Positions 60,333 through 64,000 of a DNA stretch of 64,000 nucleotides are shown piece after piece. The position numbers were made by a program, and so were the translations under genes. The stretch spans positions 7,064,501 to 7,128,500 of the forward strand of contig NZ_JACHNC010000001.1 of NCBI RefSeq assembly GCF_014205215.1, in the 5' to 3' direction. The notes beneath the pieces were generated by a model. That model was not told the DNA's origin. It saw nothing but the letters and a program-made list of their open reading frames with translations, and made no database searches. The stretch comes from Actinoplanes lobatus. Its GTDB lineage: Bacteria > Actinomycetota > Actinomycetes > Mycobacteriales > Micromonosporaceae. Each line of letters starts with the position of its first letter. Positions within the stretch are counted from its first letter, which is position 1.

Positions 60333-61139
60333 ATGGCACAGCAGGACCGGCCGGCCCCTGCCGGTGTCGACCCCACGAAGCCCAGCATCGCGCGAGCCTA
60401 CGATGTCGTTCTCGGGGGCAGGGACAACTACGCGATCGACCGGGCGGTGGTCGGCGAAATGCTCAAGATCGTGCCGGAGCTTCCCGAGGTAGCGGCCTAC
60501 AACCGGCAGATCCTCAGCCGAGGCGTGCGCTACCTGGTCGAGGAGGCGGGTATCCGGCAGTTCATCGATCTGGGCTCCGGGCTGCCGACGCAGGAGAACA
60601 CCCATCAGGTGGCCCAGCGGTCGGCTCCCGACGCCCGCGTCGTCTATGTCGACAACGATCCGATCGTGCTGGCCCATGGTCGGTCACTGCTGGTCGAGAA
60701 CGAGAACACCACGGTGGTCACGGCCGATCTGCGCCACCCCGACACGGTGATCACCCATCCCGAGGTGCGGCGCCTCATCGACTTCTCCCAGCCGGTCGGC
60801 GTCCTCCTCGTCGGCATCCTGCATCACCTGCACGACAGCGAGGACCCGCGGGGCGTCGCTAAGGCGTACATGGACGCCGTGCCTGGCGGCAGCTATATGT
60901 TCATGACCAGCTTCTGCGCGTCCTTCCCCGAAGCTGCCGCGCTTGAGGCGACCTACCTGCGCGTCCTGGGCACCGGACGATTCCGTACGCTGCAGGAACT
61001 TCAAGGATTCTTCGGCGACCTCGAGATGGTCGATCCTGGCCTGGTGTCCTTGCCGGAATGGCGGCCGGAGACTCCGATCAGTCACGACCTGTCCGTGGCC
61101 GAACGCCTCATGGCCGGTGGCGTGGCACGGAAACGCTGA
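60333..61139 (+). CDS. Second Methyltransf_19-type (PF04672) methyltransferase
   Basis: 268 residues, GTGGAGGA upstream of ATG at 60333. Same blocks as the 25091 gene: PSIARAYDVVLGGRDNYAID, IRQFIDLGSGLPTQENTHQVAQ, VVYVDNDPIVLAHGRSLL, GVLLVGILHHLHD, and the intact family ending MAGGVARKR. A paralogue with about half identity to the transposon-tailed copy. Substrate unknown. Confidence 0.92.
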   Translation: MAQQDRPAPAGVDPTKPSIARAYDVVLGGRDNYAIDRAVVGEMLKIVPELPEVAAYNRQILSRGVRYLVEEAGIRQFIDLGSGLPTQENTHQVAQRSAPDARVVYVDNDPIVLAHGRSLLVENENTTVVTADLRHPDTVITHPEVRRLIDFSQPVGVLLVGILHHLHDSEDPRGVAKAYMDAVPGGSYMFMTSFCASFPEAAALEATYLRVLGTGRFRTLQELQGFFGDLEMVDPGLVSLPEWRPETPISHDLSVAERLMAGGVARKR

Positions 61140-61334
61140 CTCGGCGGCTCGCCGTTGAGTTCAATGATGAACCTACTGCAAGGTGGCGAGGCGGCAGCTC
61201 CCGACACCGGTCGTGGGCGCGTGGCTTCTGGCCCGATGCCAGGTTGAAAAGGGTGCACCGGATGGAAATCAGGTCGTCCTCTTCGGGGACAAGAGCAGCG
61301 GCCCGGCTTCCATGCTGAATCGAGGGCGACAGCC

Positions 61335-61664
61335 ATGAGTGAGGCATCTGGGTTCCTCATCCCGGTGTCTGCCGAAGGGGCGGAGCTTCTTCGTGACATC
61401 GCGGATGACATGGTGGCGAGATTTCATGTCACGCCGGCGGAGGCGATCGCCAGGATCAACTACCACTGGCGTGGGCAGAACCTGGAAGCCCCGACCGACT
61501 TGGTCTTCCACCAGACTGCGGACTACTGGGCAGATCGGATCTACCACGAGGACGTCTTCGAGGATGGCCGGACATCCCGGGTTCCGCGGCCGGCACCGGC
61601 CGCGGACTCGGGCTGCTGGCCGGTGAGTGATCGCCGCGCATTAGGGCGTGTATCAAAGTCATAG
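61335..61664 (+). CDS. Hypothetical protein, 3' end replaced by IS5-type sequence
   Basis: 109 residues from ATG at 61335. The first 80 or so ([57 protein letters not shown]) look like a real cytoplasmic protein. The last codons lie in the IS beginning at 61644 and supply the TAG. Whether the gene was cut or merely extended is unclear. Confidence 0.6.
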   Translation: MSEASGFLIPVSAEGAELLRDIADDMVARFHVTPAEAIARINYHWRGQNLEAPTDLVFHQTADYWADRIYHEDVFEDGRTSRVPRPAPAADSGCWPVSDRRALGRVSKS

Positions 61665-62664
61665 CCACTCGTTGATCGCGACGATGGTCACGGTGGCCGC
61701 GTAACGCACGGCGAGTTTCTCAAACCGGGTCGCGACGGCCTGGTGGCGTTTGAGGCGGTTGATTCCGCACTCGACGGCGTGGCGTTGCTTGTAGATCTCG
61801 GGGTCGAAGGCCGGTGGCCGGCCGCCCTTCGACCCGAGCTTGCGCCGGTTCGCGTCCTGGTCGGCCTTGCTCGGGATGGTCGCCTTGATCCCACGCCGCC
61901 GTAGGTAACGCCGGTTCGCGCGAGAGGTGTACGCCTTGTCCGCCAAGACCCGGTCCGGCCGGGTCCGCGGCCGGCCGACCGGCCGGGGCACCCGGATGCC
62001 CTCCAGCACCGTGATGAACTGCGGGCTGTCACCGCGCTGGCCCGCGGTCAGCACGATCGACAGCGGCTTCTGTCCTTGCTCGCAGCTCAGATGCAGTTTC
62101 GTGGTCAACCCGCCCCGGGAACGACCCAGAGCATGATCGGCCGGCTCGACCGCGACGCCGCCCGGCGGCTCGACTTGAAGATCCCCCTACGCGTACCAGC
62201 GGCATGCTGATGCGCTCGGGCCACCGTCGAGTCGATCGACACGTCCCACACGATCCGGCCGGCCTCGTCTGCCGCTGCCTGCAAGGCGGTCAGGATCCTC
62301 GGCCACGTCCCGTCGCGTTGTCATCGGCGATACAGCGCATACGCGGCCGCCCAGGAGTCGTAACAGTCCGGGATGTCACGCCAGGGGGTGCCGGCCCGGA
62401 TTCGCCACGGATCCCGTCGATGAGCTGCCGTTTCGTCCAGATCGGCGGACGTCCCGGACGACGTGGCACGGGCAGCAACGGCTCCAGGGCCGCCCATTGA
62501 ACGTCGGTCAGGTCGTACCGCCTCGTCACCGCCAGGGTGGTCACGAGGTCTCCGGTGGTCTCCGGTTTTTCTTGGTCGTTAAGCCGTCTACCGGAGACCT
62601 CGCTATTTATCGATCACCGACACGCCCGTGATCTCACCTGAACCATCGACTTCGATGCACGCCC
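61644..62664 (-). mobile_element. IS5-family element with 17-bp inverted ends
   Basis: 1021 bp. Left end GGGCGTGTATCAAAGTC (61644-61660), right end on the minus strand GGGCGTGCATCGAAGTC (62664-62648), 15/17 matches. TA flanks both ends (61642-61643 and 62665-62666), consistent with TA target duplication. Confidence 0.85.
61659..62544 (-). pseudogene. IS5-type transposase, multiply broken
   Basis: N-terminal YDLTDVQWAALEPLLPVPRR, PIWTKRQLIDGIR, then a 1-nt loss; IRAGTPWRDIPDCYDSWAA in the next frame ends in TGA where WQRDGTWPRIL should continue; a further shift follows RARQHAAG-type text near 62190. The tail 61659-62108 ([60 protein letters not shown]) is intact DDE sequence. Clearly inactive. 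Confidence 0.85.
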
Positions 62665-62679
62665 TAGTTCGATTACCGC

Positions 62680-62810
62680 GTGGCGGACTGCCTCATCGTC
62701 GCCGCGGCGGCCAGTACGTGCCCGACGACGTCCCCGACCACCAGCGCCACCCGCCCGTCGGCGAGAACGATCGCGTCGAAACCAGCGTGCCCTCCGCCGA
62801 CCACCGACCT
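62680..62810 (-). pseudogene. SpoIIE/RsbU-type PP2C phosphatase scrap
   Basis: The minus frame GGGHAGFDAIVLADGRVALV, VGDVVGHVLAAAATM matches the GGDWYDA..LPDGRVALVVGDVVGHG..AA..M block of PP2C-type phosphatases. Both flanks are lost; the IS5-type element sits at its downstream side. Confidence 0.6.
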
Positions 62811-62890
62811 GACGTGCTCGTTTCAGCTTCCCGTAGTGGGGAACCCGGAGACGGTGTCCGGACGCCAACCCCGTGCCGAGGAGCTTTCCG

Positions 62891-63730
62891 ATGGTCGACA
62901 ACGAACCGCAGCAGCGGCCGCCCGGCAGCACGACCGCGATGCGCCGCAAACCGGATCACGGTGAGGAGAGCTATCGGGGTTCCAAGCGCCTCAACGGTAA
63001 GCGGGCGCTGATCACCGGGGGTGACAGCGGGATCGGCCGGGCGGTCGCCATCGCGTTCGCGCGCGAGGGCGCGGACGTCGCGATCTCCTATCTGAACGAG
63101 GACGACGACGCCAAGGAGACCGCGTCGCTGGTCTTGAAGGCCGGCCGGCGGGCGGTCCTGTTGCCCGGCGACCTGGCCCGCCGCGAGCGGTGCCGCGAAG
63201 TCGTCGACCAGACCGTGCAGACCCTCGGCGGCCTGGACGTGTTGGTCAACAACGCCGCGCACCAGATGACCTACCACTCGGTCGAGGAGATCCCGGACGA
63301 GGAGTGGGTCGGCACGTTCGACGTCAACATCACCGCGATGTTCCGGTTGGTCCAGGCCGCCCTGCCGCACCTGGGCGGGGGAGCGTCGATCATCAACACC
63401 AGCTCGGTCAACTACGACCAGCCGAAGCCGACGCTGCTGCCGTACGCGACCACCAAGGGAGCGATCGCGAACTTCACCGCCGGCCTGGCCCAGTTGCTCG
63501 GCGACCGGGGCATCCGGGTGAACGCGGTGGCGCCCGGCCCGATCTGGACGCCGCTGATCCCCTCGACGATGCCACCCGAGCAGGTCGCCGAGTTCGGCAA
63601 GAACACCCCGCTCGGTCGTCCGGGTGAGCCCCGTGAGGTCGCTCCCGTTTTCGTGCTGCTCGCTTCGGACGAGGCGAGCTACATGTCCGGGTCGGTCATC
63701 GCGGTCACCGGCGGGCGACCCATTCTCTGA
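62891..63730 (+). CDS. SDR-family oxidoreductase (YghA-like)
   Basis: 279 residues from ATG at 62891 (GAGGAG upstream). Rossmann motif ALITGGDSGIGRAVAIAFAREGADVA, NNAAH, catalytic Ser in INTSSVNY, YATTK (Tyr-x-x-x-Lys), then VNAVAPGPIWTPLIP. The ESYRGSKRLNGKRALITGG leader is typical of the stress-related glucose/ribitol-dehydrogenase-like branch, NAD(P)H-dependent. It is followed by the stabilisation-like gene, a common pairing in general-stress loci. Confidence 0.93.
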   Translation: MVDNEPQQRPPGSTTAMRRKPDHGEESYRGSKRLNGKRALITGGDSGIGRAVAIAFAREGADVAISYLNEDDDAKETASLVLKAGRRAVLLPGDLARRERCREVVDQTVQTLGGLDVLVNNAAHQMTYHSVEEIPDEEWVGTFDVNITAMFRLVQAALPHLGGGASIINTSSVNYDQPKPTLLPYATTKGAIANFTAGLAQLLGDRGIRVNAVAPGPIWTPLIPSTMPPEQVAEFGKNTPLGRPGEPREVAPVFVLLASDEASYMSGSVIAVTGGRPIL

Positions 63731-63763
63731 CCCCGGTTCAGCAGCTCATTATTGGAGGCCACG

Positions 63764-64000
63764 ATGCCCGCGGGATCCAGCCCGAAGAGGGAACGCCAGT
63801 ACGAGCACATCAAGGACAGCGCCGAGAAACGTGGCGAGCCGCCCAAGCGGGCGAAAGAGATCGCCGCCCGTACCGTCAACAAGGAACGCGCCCGAGCGGG
63901 CGAGTCCAAGACGGCGAGCCGTAGCTCGCTGCAGGACGTGTCGTCCGGTCATCGGGGCGGGAAACGCTCGCACACCGGTGCGCAGGGCCCGACCAAGGAA
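63764..64000 (+). CDS. Plasmid-stabilisation-like basic protein, 3' end outside window
   Basis: 79 codons visible from ATG at 63764 (TTGGAGG upstream). SSPKRERQYEHIKDSAEKRG and AKEIAARTVNKERARAGESK are the signature of the small, Lys/Arg-rich proteins annotated as plasmid stabilisation proteins in actinobacteria; the actual role is unknown. It lies 33 bp after the SDR gene, same direction. Confidence 0.85.
   Translation, partial: MPAGSSPKRERQYEHIKDSAEKRGEPPKRAKEIAARTVNKERARAGESKTASRSSLQDVSSGHRGGKRSHTGAQGPTKE

Noticed and set aside
1..64000. CRISPR array, tRNA or rRNA genes
   Set aside because: No regularly spaced repeats and no tRNA or rRNA sequence recognised on reading.

Overview
The window is high-GC DNA from a filamentous actinomycete. 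The gene content points to Micromonosporaceae (Actinoplanes-like) or a close relative: an XRE/DUF397 pair, two Methyltransf_19-type (PF04672) methyltransferases, the cslA-glxA-cslZ tip-glucan operon, plant-polysaccharide enzymes and many TetR/MarR/MerR/ArsR regulators. The genus is an inference. No rRNA, tRNA or CRISPR array was recognised. It reads as chromosomal accessory DNA, heavily reworked by insertion sequences.

Layout. 1-2062: chromate operon (split chrB, then chrA), convergent with a membrane methyltransferase. 3021-12213: a partly decayed plant cell-wall locus with dead CE3 and GH62 remnants, a LacI repressor, an intact CE15-CBM2 esterase, a sugar ABC permease with an early amber codon and a GH63-like glycosidase; a MarR/FAD-monooxygenase pair sits inside it. 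12670-14505: a small secreted-protein gene split by TnpB element copy 1. 14580-21564: mmpL/tetR pair, beta-propeller lipoprotein, AraC/SRPBCC operon. 21800-25266: an ISAs1-bounded composite element carrying a matrixin protease and a lipoprotein, inserted in the last codons of a methyltransferase gene (25091-26050). 26516-32705: Ala-rich membrane protein, APC permease, DrrAB-type exporter with its MerR regulator. 32896-36731: metal island (CmtR-like sensor plus CDF transporter; MerR plus small Cys-rich proteins; YnfA). 37470-40160: small-gene cluster divergent from XRE/DUF397. 40359-43352: ISAs1 remnant, HD protein, TnpB copy 2 inside an O-methyltransferase remnant. 43522-48416: secreted lectin, STAND/WD40 NTPase and secreted Cys-rich protein. 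48752-54170: TnpB copy 3, an M3 peptidase of foreign look and an unrelated fourth TnpB element. 54331-59255: cslZ-glxA-cslA. 60003-64000: pseudogene scraps, second methyltransferase, IS5-type pseudo-IS, SDR dehydrogenase and the start of a plasmid-stabilisation-like protein.

Three results stand out. (1) The STAND NTPase gene is bracketed by two inverted copies of a 64-bp element (53/64 identical, no gaps). Each lies 35-46 bp upstream of a secreted-protein gene, suggesting an undescribed regulator-plus-two-secreted-effectors system. (2) Removing the ISAs1 composite together with one copy of its 9-bp target duplication restores the normal C-terminus and stop codon of the host methyltransferase. 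(3) Removing TnpB copies 1 and 2 exactly from TCAT to TTAA restores reading frames across both sites, which fixes the element ends at base level, while copy 3 still carries the tail of a lost Y1 transposase gene.
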